In this document: positions 35,365 through 45,731 of the stretch, piece by piece
How the letters are laid out: each line of letters starts with the position of its first letter
How positions within the stretch are numbered: the stretch's first letter is position 1
NCBI RefSeq assembly: GCF_004798865.1
Contig: NW_025335661.1
Coordinates: 3,753,177-3,817,176, forward strand
From: Varanus komodoensis
Taxonomy: Eukaryota; Chordata; Lepidosauria; Squamata; Varanidae
Direction of reading: 5' to 3'
Length of the DNA stretch: 64,000 nt
The notes under the pieces: generated by a model
What the model saw: the letters and a program-made list of their open reading frames with translations, nothing else
The model's database searches: none
Told to the model about the DNA's origin: nothing
Position numbers and translations under genes: made by a program

Positions 35365-37090
35365 GGCTCTATTAGCATTCCATCTGTTGGCTCTATTTGT
35401 ATCCTATCTACTCAACATATTTATTCTTTGCAAGTGCTTTCAGAACAGTTTTCATTTCACCCTTAATCATAGGATTCCTCTTTGAAGAATCTGTCATCCT
35501 TTCATCTCTTCTGTATAAGTTCTTCAGTATATTCTTTCCATCCTCTCTTTATTTTCTCCTGGTAATATAGTATGTTCTGTTGTTTGTCTTTTAGAATTCT
35601 TAATCAAGGCTTGAATTTCTCTTTGATTTCTTGGATCTTCTGGAAAGAGATCTCTTGTTTTTCCTCTTTGTTGCTCTTTTCTACTTCGCACTGATCATTA
35701 TAATTATTTTTTTCCACATGATAGACACTAAAATGGTGCATTCAGGATTCTGACCTTATTTATATCACATTTTGCATTCGCTTCTCACCTGTTCTTTGTA
35801 ACTGTGAGTGTTTCTTCTGTCATCATTCTAGACTGTTTCTTTCTTGTTGCTATATGAATAGTCTTTTGGTATTCTTCTGTACTAATGTCTCTGGCTTCAG
35901 TCCACAGTTCTTCCAGCTCATGGTCAATTAGATTGAGCAATGAAAATCTGTTCTTTAAATTCATCAGAGACGTTACTGAAGTTATATTTTGGCACTATTT
36001 TTTTTGTTAGTTATCCTTTTTGACTTGCCTCTGATTTCTGAAATTAATAACTGATGGCCATGACCACAGTCTGCTCCTGGTCTTGTTTTGGCAGGAGCAG
36101 ACTGTGGTCATGGCCTCTCCACCTTCTGTTTCCACTTATATGGTCTGTTTGATTTCTGTATTGGCCATCTGGTGAACTCAAAGTATGCTGTCATCTTAAC
36201 AGTTGCTTGAACAGGTTCATGGCTTCACAAAATTCTACAAGTCATTCCCCTGCTTCCTTTCTACCCACTAGACCAAATTTTCCTATCACATATATTTAGT
36301 ATCTTTTAGATCTGCTTTGTATCCTACTTTTGCACTCCAGTAATCTAGGACTAACGTGTCTTGTTTGGTGTGTTATCAGTTTCCTCTTGAACACCTGCAT
36401 ATTTTTTTCAATGTCATCTTCTTCAGCATTTGTTGTTGCAGCATATACTTGAATGATGGTTATGTTGATAGTTTTTCTGCTGCTTCTGATTGATATTATT
36501 CAGTTGAATTTTGCATTATAGCCTTTTCTTGCTGGTGCTACATCTTGCCTCAGTATCAGAACCACTCCATTTCTTCTGAGATTGTCATTTACAAAGCAAA
36601 ACACTTTGTGTTGTCTGCTTGGAAATGTCCCATTCCAGTCCACTTTAGTTCGCTCATGCCAAGTACTGTGATGTTCATTCTTTCCATTTCTTGCTTTACA
36701 ATTTCCAGTTTGGTTTGATTCATTTTTTTCATGTCCCATGTCCCAATTGTATGTGTTGTGCAGCATCAGACTTTTCTTTGACTCTGTGTATGTCAGCCTT
36801 TAGCTTTTGATCTAGTAGCAACATTAGCAACAGTACTACCTGTATTTGTCTTTTGCCTTTCCCCAGGTTCTCTTCTGTCACTATCTCTTTTTTTCATTTT
36901 GGATTGTTTTACTTTGAATTGTTTCATGATTGGGTTTTCAAGGTAAGAACATTCAGAAGTGGATTACCATATCCTTCCTCTAACTGGGGTTTGCCTAAGC
37001 ATCACTGCTATTGTCTATGAGAGATCCTCTGCCAGTATTGCCTTCTGCTACTGCAGCTGCTCCATAGCTGCCTTTCAGAAGTATCTCCAC
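35365..37090 (-). repeat. Long antisense BovB (RTE) LINE copy, 5' half
   Basis: On the minus strand the copy runs from a 5' untranslated region (about 37090-36800) into the endonuclease. A frame at 36766-36500 holds YNWDMGHEKNESNQTGNCKA, NGKNEHHSTWHERTKVDWNG and LRRNGVVLI, the BovB endonuclease pattern (..W.G...F.S..H...........RRNGVAII). Near 36100 the endonuclease C-terminal block KTRPGADCGHGHQLLI is seen, where a BovB consensus would have ..GADCGSDHELLI.., so the Ser-Asp-His catalytic end reads Gly-His-Gly-His, which should inactivate it. Further left the sequence continues toward the reverse transcriptase. Many frame breaks are present. It carries the 24-bp inverted repeat described separately. 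Confidence 0.8.
36056..36115. repeat. Perfect 24-bp inverted repeat with 12-base loop
   Basis: The left arm 36056-36079 (ggccatgaccacagtctgctcctg) equals the reverse complement of the right arm 36092-36115 without a mismatch. The loop is gtcttgttttgg. On the BovB strand, the low-coordinate arm is the natural GADCG codon block. The other arm is an extra reverse copy in place of the residues normally upstream of it. Confidence 0.95.
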
Positions 37091-38504
37091 CCCCATCACC
37101 ACTAGAAATATGCATTCTTTTCTGGTAATGTGTCTATTACTCCTGAAGAAGATGATGTCACTTTGACTGGTGTCTCAGCCTTGACCATTCTGCCTTGGAT
37201 AACCCTGCTAGGAGACCAGCCTAGTGGATCTATTCAGACTTTCTATAAACAAGAAGGTCAGAATAGACCCATAATAGCTATATATAAGCTCGGATGTACC
37301 ATGCTATTATTAATTAGAGATAGAAAAAGAAAATATCTGCAATATATGTTGAAATAAATGTTCTTTCATGATGCACAGCACAGAATTATGATGCTTTCTT
37401 TGCACTATATTTCAGTTAGAAGTATTTTTATTCATGAACTAGTTTCTTTGATAGTTAAAAATGTGAAAAATTCCTGGCATCTGTAAATATATATTTAATG
37501 CAGTTGAAAGAATTAGTGCAAGTATGAGTCATTCCTTAATCTAAAAATGATCAAAGGTTATTCCCAAGGAACATGCACATAGTTAGAACAACTAGGACAC
37601 CGTGACGGTTTGTCTACACTTCTTATCTACAGAACCACATTTGCTTCTGGAAGGACCCCTAGAGTAAGTGTAAACATTATAGCTTCCATGGAGAGGTTGC
37701 CAAAAACCCTCTTCCCTATGGTTGTACTGCCTGCAGATTAACAGTCTTCATCACAAGCACCATTATTTCCAGAGATATTCAGCCCTGGCTTTCAGACACT
37801 GCATGCAGTTGGAACAAAAGAGATCACAGGAAGGTTTTGTTTGTTTGCTTGTTTTTAATGTTTGTGCAAAGCACAACACCTACCACGAGTTTTTGGTAAT
37901 TTTGTGTGAGGCTGTAACCTTTAGCAACTGTAGAAATATCTACAAAAGAAACCCATTCTTAAAAATGTATCCCATGAGAGAGAGAAAGTTAAAGTTAATT
38001 TTCCAGCCACTTGATGCCAAGTGGACCAGAGAATTAAGTACAAATTTGCAAGCTTTTTCTTCTGTGACAAGATAGTTGTTATTCTCCATAGTAAAGAAGA
38101 GTGAATTTACATCTCTGGTTTTACAAGTGTTGCCATCAGTGGTTATATAGTTGCACAAACAGATGGAAACAGATCTCCTGTCATTCTATAAGCCAGAACA
38201 TAAATGGATCACAAGGTAAACTAATATGAATCTCTGCAGATTTCCCCACATCATTTCTTAATAATCTGCCCATACAGGCTTCTTGATTAACATCAAGTAA
38301 ATCTTTATCCCTCTACTTCTCGCACCTGTTTTTCAAAATGTCATGCCTGATAAAGAGATCTGGAGATTTTGAAAGTTTGCACATTTCTTGTGCTCTTGGC
38401 TACTAAATGTGTTGCCCTAATATGGATTTTTGAATTTGCCATGACCAGAAGTATTGAACAATTTCTTGATTCCTGCTTCACTTGCATCAGTGTATTGCAT
38501 TTGT

Positions 38505-38690
38505 ATTGGTTAATTTATATTTATATCGCATCCTTCTCCCTTTGTAGAATGCAAGGTGGCTATGTGCAGTTCCAAGGTGGTCTCCCCTCCATGCTCAGAC
38601 CAGCCCCAGACATGCTTAGCTTCAACAAGCTGCATGCTTCATGTGCCTTCAGACCATACACTGGGCCATACTCATATTGCACTATATTGC
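38505..38690 (-). repeat. SINE with 5S-rRNA-like segment
   Basis: After 'tttatatcgcatccttctcc', a common squamate SINE tail phrase, the sequence 'aaggtggtctcccctccatg' with 'ctcagaccagccccagacat' and 'gcttagcttcaacaagc' follows. Vertebrate 5S rRNA read backwards has 'ggtctcccatccaagtac', 'taaccaggcccgaccctgct' and 'tagcttccgagatc', so the resemblance runs for about 60 bases (38575-38640). This suggests a 5S-derived (SINE3-like) promoter part joined to a LINE-type tail. The copy is diverged, so the assignment is moderate. Confidence 0.5.
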
Positions 38691-38883
38691 ATATTATTGT
38701 TCAGTAGTCCTTAGCATTTGTGACCCAGTCAGTCAAATGTTACTTTATTTTTATCAATATAGGCAACATAGCAAAAATCCTAAGTTATTTAATAATTGTT
38801 ATTATAGAAAATGGATGGCTGAGATATAGACTTATAGTATCATCATAGCTTCCTTCTGGGTATCTCTCTTTTTCTATCCACAG

Positions 38884-39054
38884 CTCATAAGCCAGTTATG
38901 TTAGAAGAAATGCACCACAACTTGGATTTTTGTGACATTTTGGTAATTGGACCAGAACTGGACCCCAGACAAGAATGTTTGGAATTAGATCGAAAGGAAC
39001 TTCAAGGAAAACACTTAGATGCGACAAACTCCACAGCAGGCTATTCAATATATG
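38884..39054 (+). CDS. CLSTN2: CLSTN2 coding exon, fifth from last
   Basis: Reading Ala-His-Lys-Pro across the junction, the exon encodes VMLEEMHHNLDFCDILVIGP, ELDPRQECLELDRKELQGKH and LDATNSTAGYSIY. It matches calsyntenin-2. A conserved N-glycosylation sequon (Asn-Ser-Thr) sits in DATNSTAG. It is 171 nt and enters and leaves in phase 1. The acceptor is ccacag and the donor is tg|gtatgg. It belongs to the extracellular region between the LNS domain and the membrane. Confidence 0.97.
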
Positions 39055-39346
39055 GTATGGTTAATTTTGCATCATCTTCTTTCATTTCTGTATGTTACAT
39101 GTTTAAAATTAAACAGGCTATACTTTAGGAGCTTTAGCCTTATCCCATAATCCATTCAGTGAATATTTGTTCCATGAAAGTTGTGCTAGGTGCGAAGAAA
39201 TCTGCCTTCCTTTTAATGTAAATATCTAGTTATTGCTGACTTCCTAATGTAAACAAGTAAATTCTTTGTTTTTCCTTATGAGAGCAGATGTTGCTTTTTT
39301 AAACCCAAAGTAGCAATCTTCTGGTTGGACATTTTCTTGTTGCTTA

Positions 39347-39382
<36 letters not shown>

Positions 39383-39795
39383 ATGCTAAAGTTGAGCAGC
39401 ATTTTTGCCATACAGAAACATTGCTTTTGGTTTCTATATATGCCTTTTCTGCAATAGAAAATACTTGGCATGATATTTGTAGGTTCAAAACATTGAAACC
39501 TAGAATTATGGGTTTATAATGATGTTGTGCAAATGTAGTAAATCCAAGTGAAATTGGATTCACTTTGTGAAACCTTTGCTATTGAATTAATTGATAATGG
39601 TGTCTCTGTTTATTCTAATGGTAGTTTCAAAATGTATACAGCTGTCCTTACTATCATCTGACCACAAGCTTCTCATGGAATTCTTAAAGTTCACCTTATT
39701 AATGAAGGCTGCTTTATTTGCCACTAGTTCATGGCAATTTTTATTTCATGGCTCTGGTATTTTTTCTTTGCATTTATCTTTACTTACTGCTTTAG
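39055..39795 (+). other. CLSTN2: CLSTN2 intron of 741 bp
   Basis: Bounded by gtatgg and tgctttag. It contains a (CA)n(GA)n microsatellite and nothing else I can name. Confidence 0.9.
39346..39382. repeat. (CA)n(GA)n compound microsatellite
   Basis: About nine CA units followed by about nine GA units without interruption, inside a short CLSTN2 intron. Directly visible. Confidence 0.9.
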
Positions 39796-39941
39796 GTGTG
39801 GACACAATGAAAAATTATGAACAGGTCTTACAACAGGTTCGCTATCGAAATTGGCACACATCTTCCCTTTTTGATAGGAAGTTTAGAATCAAGTGTTCAG
39901 AACTGAATGGGCGTTATACCAGCAATGAATTTAACCTGGAG
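39796..39941 (+). CDS. CLSTN2: CLSTN2 coding exon, fourth from last
   Basis: The exon encodes GVDTMKNYEQVLQQVRYRNW, HTSSLFDRKFRIKCSELNGR and YTSNEFNLE. Calsyntenin-2 has the same course here; the tract RIKCSELNGRYTSNEFNLEV is among the best conserved in the family. It is 146 nt, enters in phase 1 and ends at a codon boundary. The acceptor is tgctttag and the donor is gag|gtgagt. It is the last well-folded part before the membrane-proximal stalk. Confidence 0.97.
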
Positions 39942-42479
39942 GTGAGTCTTTGTTAAAAGCATGTTGACAAGTGTTTCCACATTAGAAGAGGACTTTCTGT
40001 GTTCTCCTGAACAGTGTTGCAAGCATTTATGTATTATTAAGTTAAGTGGGCTATTTATTTATTCTTTAATGTTTAACGCCCCCACCTTCAATGCAATTCA
40101 AATTTTATGCAGTCGCTCCCTAACAAAACTGTGGTTCAAGCATTACCCAAAAGGGCAACTAATATCTCTAATTACCTTTATTAATGCAATCCCTAGTTAG
40201 TTTCATTACTACTAATTAAACACAGGTAGATTTTGAACTGGAAAATGAGTCCAGAGATTTTTTTTTTTTTTTGCCAGATGTGTTTATACAGAAAAGAGTT
40301 GCTTTAGACAGTTTTTTGCTTCTCCAACCTGATTATTAGTGCACTTTGGTGCTTGCTTCTCATGTGTGCCAAGTACATAACTCTGTGCAGGAGACACTTT
40401 GCAGATTGTGTCTTAAGCTAATGAGGTGGAGCATTGCTGCTGATTCTGCGAAGACTATATGAAATGGTGCAGATGGCTCTCAAGTCATGAGCCATCAAGC
40501 CTTCTGTCCCTTTTATTTTGCATACAATCCCATTTTAATCACCTCACTCAACTCCAGAAGCAGTTATAGGGGTTATTTTCCCCCTCTGCATTAAATTTAA
40601 TGTCAACAGAACTGAGCCTTCATTGTATTGTGAGTGGAAAGTGGTTTCTATCACATAAGTAAACACAATATGTTAACAATTCCCAGTCTTGTACCTTTTA
40701 TAAGCTGACCATTGCATTGACCTTCCATGCCAATGTAAAATTTTTGGTCTTTAAATTCAGTATGTAGACTAACTGTTGTGATATCAAATGAAATAGTAGA
40801 ATTTATAATATGGTTGAAGCCACACAACAGCATAATATTAACTTAGCATGTATGTAACTTCTGTACAACAGAGGGACAGTTTACTTAGTTAGTGAGGTGC
40901 AGGGGGAATTCATCTGGTTTACCTTTTAGTGTAAACTTATGCAATTCACTATTCTTAAATCAATATGCCAACTAAAACAAAGTTGTTACTGAAATTCTTG
41001 CCCATTTGCACAGGTACAATAGTTCACAGCATGCTGTACCTGTCTGTTATACAGGAATCTATTTTAAAAAGAATGGCAGCCTTAACTCAGCACCATAAAC
41101 ATGGTTGAGTATAAAAGTATCAAAAACAGGATTATGGGAACATAGCATTTTTTGACATGGATGGATAGATGAATGTTTCTATCAGTTCATTTTATTCCAC
41201 ATTCATTTTTTTACATCTCTGGTTCTTTCCTTCTTGAATAAGAAGGCATTTGTTACATTCTTATCAAAAATGAACTGAAATGAACATTACCCATATTTTG
41301 AACCTTAAGGCCTCCATTTGTTTTGTGACCTTGGTGACCTAGATAGGACTCTTGCTACACCCCACTATATTAACTAGAGATGCAGGGCTGAAGGTTCCAG
41401 CTAGACTTGGAGGGGTGCAATTTCTGTGGAAGGCAGAAGCTTGGACATATACAATGCATTTGAGATACCTGGAGATCACAGAAATGGCACTACTGTGAAT
41501 CTTGAAGTAGCCAATTGTAAAAATCTAATCAGTGTATCACTTCATCTGTAATCAGCTTTTCTTCATTTATGCCTGCTCAGAATTCAAGCCTCTCAAGCAT
41601 TTGTCTTGTGAATACTAAGCCTTTTTATACAATATTGTTCTTTACACCTCTCTGTCTCCTTAACATGCTGCTCTCAATGCAGATAGCTTCTCCCTCTGTG
41701 AGCAACAGCTGCTAACTGTGGCAGCCCTTGTCAGTATGTATAAGAAATTGAGAGGGGATGAGAGCAGGCAGATGGAAGGGACAGAAACAACCAGAAGAGA
41801 GAACTAAACGTACAACTGCTGCTTATCAGTTCTTGCCCTTTTTGAGCTTTCTATAATCCTTTCTCTGGGTGAAACTTTTACTAAGTGCTCCCAACATCCT
41901 CCACTTGGCATATGAAAGTACCAAATAGGATTTCCTTTCACTGTACCAAGTGTGCCATTCATATCTTGTTTGAAAGCTGTTTTTTTTGTTTACCTTTAGG
42001 AGATAAGAAGTGATAGTCAATGCCTGCTTGCATTCAGAGCCATGCCAATTTGCTTTAATAGCACCTCCATTTTACACTGCAACCTGATTGTTACCCTAGC
42101 ATGCTGCTTTTGACTAGCATTACTACCCACCTTGATTCTTAGACTGTTCTTTCCTAAAGCTCAATCTATATGCAAACACAATTCTCCAAGTGCCAATCCC
42201 CATGCAGCCAGAAGAGCACCACTCATGCACACAGCACCAGCAAATTTAGGGGATGCCCAGGCTTTTCAGAACACAAATGGACTTGTGCATGCACACCCAA
42301 AATCTACTAGGATCTTAATCCCATAGTTGTGCCAGTATCTGGGAAGATATTCAGAGCATCGTCTAGGACCAGTTTCAGTTTTTACAGCCTGAGAAAACAA
42401 GACACTTGAACTGGTCCGTCTCACTATGTATAGGCCTAATCCTTACCTGATATCTTGCCCAGCATGGAGGGTGGGGCCT

Positions 42480-42880
42480 GCGGATAGTGAATGTGCTAGG
42501 GTGGTGTGACACCTTGAAAGAGGTGGTAGCATGACCTCTTCTCTCCTGTCGTCAATATTTCCTTTTGGGGCAAAGTACTCAAGAAAGTGCCAGTCAACAT
42601 CAGTTGTTCTAAATTGTCTAGATGCACTGCAGTCTGGTTTCAGGCTGCAGTCTCAGCCCAAAAGAGCTTTGGTTGCCCTGATCAATAATGTGCTCTTAGA
42701 CACAGGGAAGAGCAACTTGTTGATCCTCTTGGATCTCTCAGTGGCTGTTGTTACCATCAAGCATGGCATTTTATTAACTGACCCTTGGGTGGGGTTTGGA
42801 GATGTAGTATTACAGTAGTCCTATTCATACCTACTGAGTATAGGTCAGTCTCCTGTGCTGGTAGATAAGTCTACACAAAT
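42480..42880 (+). repeat. L2-like LINE fragment, reverse transcriptase part
   Basis: A + frame reads LDALQSGFRLQSQPKRALVA, LINNVLLDTGKSNLLILLDL and SVAVVTIKHGILLTDPWVGF. This matches the L2-type RT block (QSGFR.G..TETALV.L......LD.G....L.LLDLSAAFDTVDH..LL..L...VG..G). The catalytic-region words AFDTVDH read VAVVTIKH here, so the copy is decayed. Only this part of the LINE remains. Confidence 0.75.
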
Positions 42881-43540
42881 CTAACTTGGATTTGGCCAAT
42901 GGAAGATATGCTGGGCTCTGAAGTTGCAGTAATTTTGACAGTGGGCAGATAGGATGCTGCATATTGGGGCTGAAGCAGGCTGTGTCATCTCCATACTTCC
43001 AACAAACACAGGGTTTATATGTCTACCTTAACTTACTCAGAGTACAACCCTATAAAGTTTCCCACTTAACAGAGGCCTCCAAAATTCCTATGCCCTCCTG
43101 GGTTGCACTCAGGGTTGTCCTTCTTTTCACATTTTTGCAGTAGTGCTATTAGGAGATGGGACTGGGACTGGACAGACCATGGGAGTGAATCCTGCCTCAC
43201 TGATTCCCTGCCCTCCCTGCTTATGAGCATGCCCCTTTTCCTCTCCTCCCATCTCTGTCTGAGGCATGGACACCAACCTAAGAATAAGAGCTGCCGCAGA
43301 GCTTTCTGGGGAAACAGATAGAGGAGTGTAGTGAGGCAGACGTTTGTGTATGGCCTCAAAATCCTCATTATCCCAAGACTTCTCAAGCAGTGTCAAGACC
43401 CATAGAACAGCACCCTTCCTTATTTAAGAATATGTATGCCAGCAAACACCATTCTACATCATTCCCATGGCTATGGCAACTGTTCCAACGTCCATTTTTC
43501 CCCTGTAATCAAGTGCTGCTGCCTCATCTCTCCCCAAAGG

Positions 43541-43600
43541 TTGTTGTTGTTGTTGTTGTCATCATCTTCTTCTGCTTCTTCCTCCTCCTCTTCCTCTTTG
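43541..43600. repeat. (GTT)n and CTT/CCT-rich simple tract
   Basis: Six GTT units followed by TCATCATC and a CTT/CCT-rich stretch, about 190 bases before the next acceptor. Directly visible. Confidence 0.85.
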
Positions 43601-43788
43601 GAGTGGGGTGGAGCTTGATGTTAAAGCCCAGAATTAACTGTTTTCACCAAGAAGTGCTGAGAAAACAAATAAAACATCTATCCAATGCACCATTTTCTAC
43701 TAGAATTTTAGACACATACTGAAAGACATGCTTTGGAATGCCAACTCATCTGTAATATTAAACCTGGTTTTTTTCCCTTTACTTCTAG

Positions 43789-43912
43789 GTTAATATTCTA
43801 CATAACTCCAACTCTAATATTATGGAATATGTAAATCATATGGTAATACAGCCACAGTTTTTCCAATCCATCCATCACCCAGAGGAAAGTGTAAACACTA
43901 ATCATGGCTCAG
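43789..43912 (+). CDS. CLSTN2: CLSTN2 coding exon, third from last (membrane-proximal stalk)
   Basis: The exon encodes VNILHNSNSNIMEYVNHMVI, QPQFFQSIHHPEESVNTNHG and Ser. It corresponds to the calsyntenin-2 segment just outside the membrane, where the family is cut by ectodomain-shedding proteases (known for calsyntenin-1). It is 124 nt, starts at a codon boundary and ends in phase 1. The acceptor is acttctag and the donor is ag|gtatta, a non-consensus +5 T. This part varies more between species than the exons before it. Confidence 0.95.
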
Positions 43913-43924
43913 GTATTAAATGTA

Positions 43925-44115
43925 CTAAGAAGATACGAATTGCTTTGCTGGATCAGACCAAAATCCATCTAGTCTAGCATTCTTTTCTAGAAGCAGTCAG
44001 CCAAATGCCATTTGGTTTTCACAAGGAGGATTAGAAAGTCATGTTTTTGTGCTGTTATTTGTCCCAGCATCTGTCATTCAGAGGACTACTGCCTCTGCAC
44101 ATTATATACAAGGCT
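43925..44115 (-). repeat. CR1-like LINE 3' end
   Basis: 'agaagatacgaattgctttg', 'ctggatcagaccaaaatcca' and 'tctagtctagcattcttttc' form the reverse of the 3' end of the same LINE type as at 25495-25670. It starts only about 12 bases after the exon donor, antisense to the gene. Confidence 0.7.
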
Positions 44116-44718
44116 GCAGTCACTGAACAACCAATTTTCCATTATTTTGTTTTAGCTCTAAAAAAAAAAAAGAGACAGAAGTGTCTTACAATGCATTGGC
44201 AAAGCGGAGTAGTGCCACTGATATTTAATGCAACAACTCCATATATCTCTCTCTAGGGTCTTGCTCCAGACTTGGGGCCTCCTTTCAGATTTTAGGATAC
44301 TTAGAAACAAATGAAATCACCTGTGTCAAATATGATATACAGTTTATTGAACACAATGATGGCATATATGTAGATGCAGGATAGAGATAAGTGAAAGCTT
44401 ATACTCCCTCATCTATAGCCATTTTGGAGATGCTCCAATTATCTTCCACAGAACTGAACAGCTGGGCAATTGGTACTCCTCTTCACCACATGGCAATAAT
44501 GTCATGGATTTTATACAGTTCTTCTTTCTTGCTGTTTCAGAGGCTGTCATTACACAAAGGCTGTAACCTCCTCTTCCTGGAAGATGGAGAGGTGTACAGC
44601 TGTTTCAGTAAAGGAAACAGTTTTGGTTCTGCTGACCAAAAGCAGCTCTTATCTAAGGAATATACTTGGGGAAAAAAGTTTCAAGGCAATCATCTGTTGT
44701 GCTTTTCCTAAAAAGCGG

Positions 44719-44763
44719 AAAATCAGATAGGCTTTGGCACATCTCCAAAACCTATCTGATTTT
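44719..44763. repeat. 13-bp inverted repeat (potential hairpin)
   Basis: aaaatcagatagg at 44719-44731 is the exact reverse complement of cctatctgatttt at 44751-44763. The stem can be prolonged inwards by TTTGG/CCAAA with a one-base offset on each side. Directly visible; no function known. Confidence 0.8.
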
Positions 44764-45096
44764 TGGACACTGGGCAAGTTCACTACACTATGAGCTTAAT
44801 AACATTTTCACCATTCTTCTCATAGAGCATATACAATACACCTCACTCCTTGGCATTACAGTCTGCAATGTAAATGTCTGTAGCTGCAGATGTGCATGCC
44901 AGTGGTAGGGAGAGTAGGCAGGGGCCCACAGTGATTTCTCAGATTAATAACAACATATGTATTCTTCATAGGTCTCAAGAGTTGGTACCATTTAGGAATA
45001 TTGGGAGGATGTAACATTGACATTGCATCCAGCTGTGACATTGATAGCATCCATTGTTTTTATTTTCTTGTTGACATAGATTTCAGCAGGAAAAAC

Positions 45097-45097
<1 letters not shown>

Positions 45098-45134
<37 letters not shown>

Positions 45135-45330
45135 TGAATTTATATCCTGCTTTTATCCTCTTGGGAGGAACCCAATAGCTCCATGTTATCCTCACAGCAA
45201 TAACCCTGTGAGGTAAGTTGGACTGAAAGTGAGTGACTGACCCCAAGTCACACAAGAGATTCATGGCTGATGGAGATCAGAATTCAGACCTCCCAGGTCC
45301 CCAATCCAACACTCTAGCCACCACACCATA
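45098..45330 (-). repeat. Sauria-type tRNA-derived SINE with (ATT)n tail
   Basis: Read backwards it starts 'tggtgtggtggctagagtgt', then 'gggaggtctgaattctgatc' (B-box region), 'tgacttggggtcagtcactc' and 'acttacctcacagggttatt', and ends in about eleven ATT units at the low-coordinate side. This is the Sauria SINE order. It lies antisense to CLSTN2, some 220 bases before the next exon. Confidence 0.75.
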
Positions 45331-45546
45331 CTTGTAGTAGTAATTCTTGTAGTAATACAAGAAATGGGGGGAACATTAGAAAGCATTAAGTATCTTGGCA
45401 GTTGCTGCAATTATATTGAATTGAATTGAATGTAACAGCATAATTAGCTTGTTTTCAGTGGACAGAAAGACAAGAACATATGCATAAGTGTTTACTGAAA
45501 TGGAACAGGAAGGGTATGCTGAATCTTTCTTTTTTTTTCATTATAG

Positions 45547-45731
45547 TCCTTCCGAGTATGGCCACTATCGTCATAATAACATGTATCAGTATCCTAGTCT
45601 TCATCATAGCTCTGGGAGTATACAGAATTCGGACAGTTTACCATCACAGCTCAAAGGAAAATGAAAGTAGTAAAGAAAATGAAATGGACTGGGATGATTC
45701 AGCACTAACCATCACTGTTAATCCAATGGAA
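45547..45731 (+). CDS. CLSTN2: CLSTN2 coding exon, second from last (transmembrane segment and first WDDS motif)
   Basis: After Val-Leu-Pro-Ser the exon encodes a hydrophobic stretch, MATIVIITCISILVFIIALG, that is the single transmembrane helix. A basic stop-transfer run follows (VYRIRTVYHH), then the cytoplasmic sequence KENEMDWDDSALTITVNPME. The Met-Asp-Trp-Asp-Asp-Ser motif is the first of two tryptophan-acidic motifs that in calsyntenins bind kinesin light chain 1 and allow vesicle transport. The exon is 185 nt, enters in phase 1 and ends at a codon boundary. The acceptor is ttattatag-type and the donor is gaa|gtaagt, a strong site. Confidence 0.97.

Larger units (their letters stand above)
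30742..38883 (+). other. CLSTN2: CLSTN2 intron of about 8.1 kb
   Basis: Bounded by gtttgt and a pyrimidine tract ending tccacag. It holds a tandem duplication next to the donor, TCCG/TCCT and TA microsatellites, a diverged L2-like tail near 33118, two L2 pieces at 34150-35330, a long antisense BovB copy at 35365-37090 and a SINE near 38505. In 30850-32230, 32310-32940, 33190-34090 and 37100-38500 I see only AT-rich intron sequence. Open frames there show no homology I recognise. Confidence 0.85.
39942..43788 (+). other. CLSTN2: CLSTN2 intron of about 3.8 kb
   Basis: Bounded by gtgagt and a T/C-rich tract ending cttctag. It holds an L2-like fragment at 42480-42880 and a GTT/CTT-rich tract near 43541-43600. 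In 39942-42470 and 42890-43540 I see AT-rich intron sequence without a nameable feature. Confidence 0.88.
43913..45546 (+). other. CLSTN2: CLSTN2 intron of about 1.6 kb
   Basis: Bounded by gtatta and a T-rich tract ending attatag. It holds a CR1-like 3' end at its start, a hairpin at 44719-44763 and a Sauria-type SINE with an ATT tail at 45098-45330. The rest shows nothing I can name. Confidence 0.88.
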
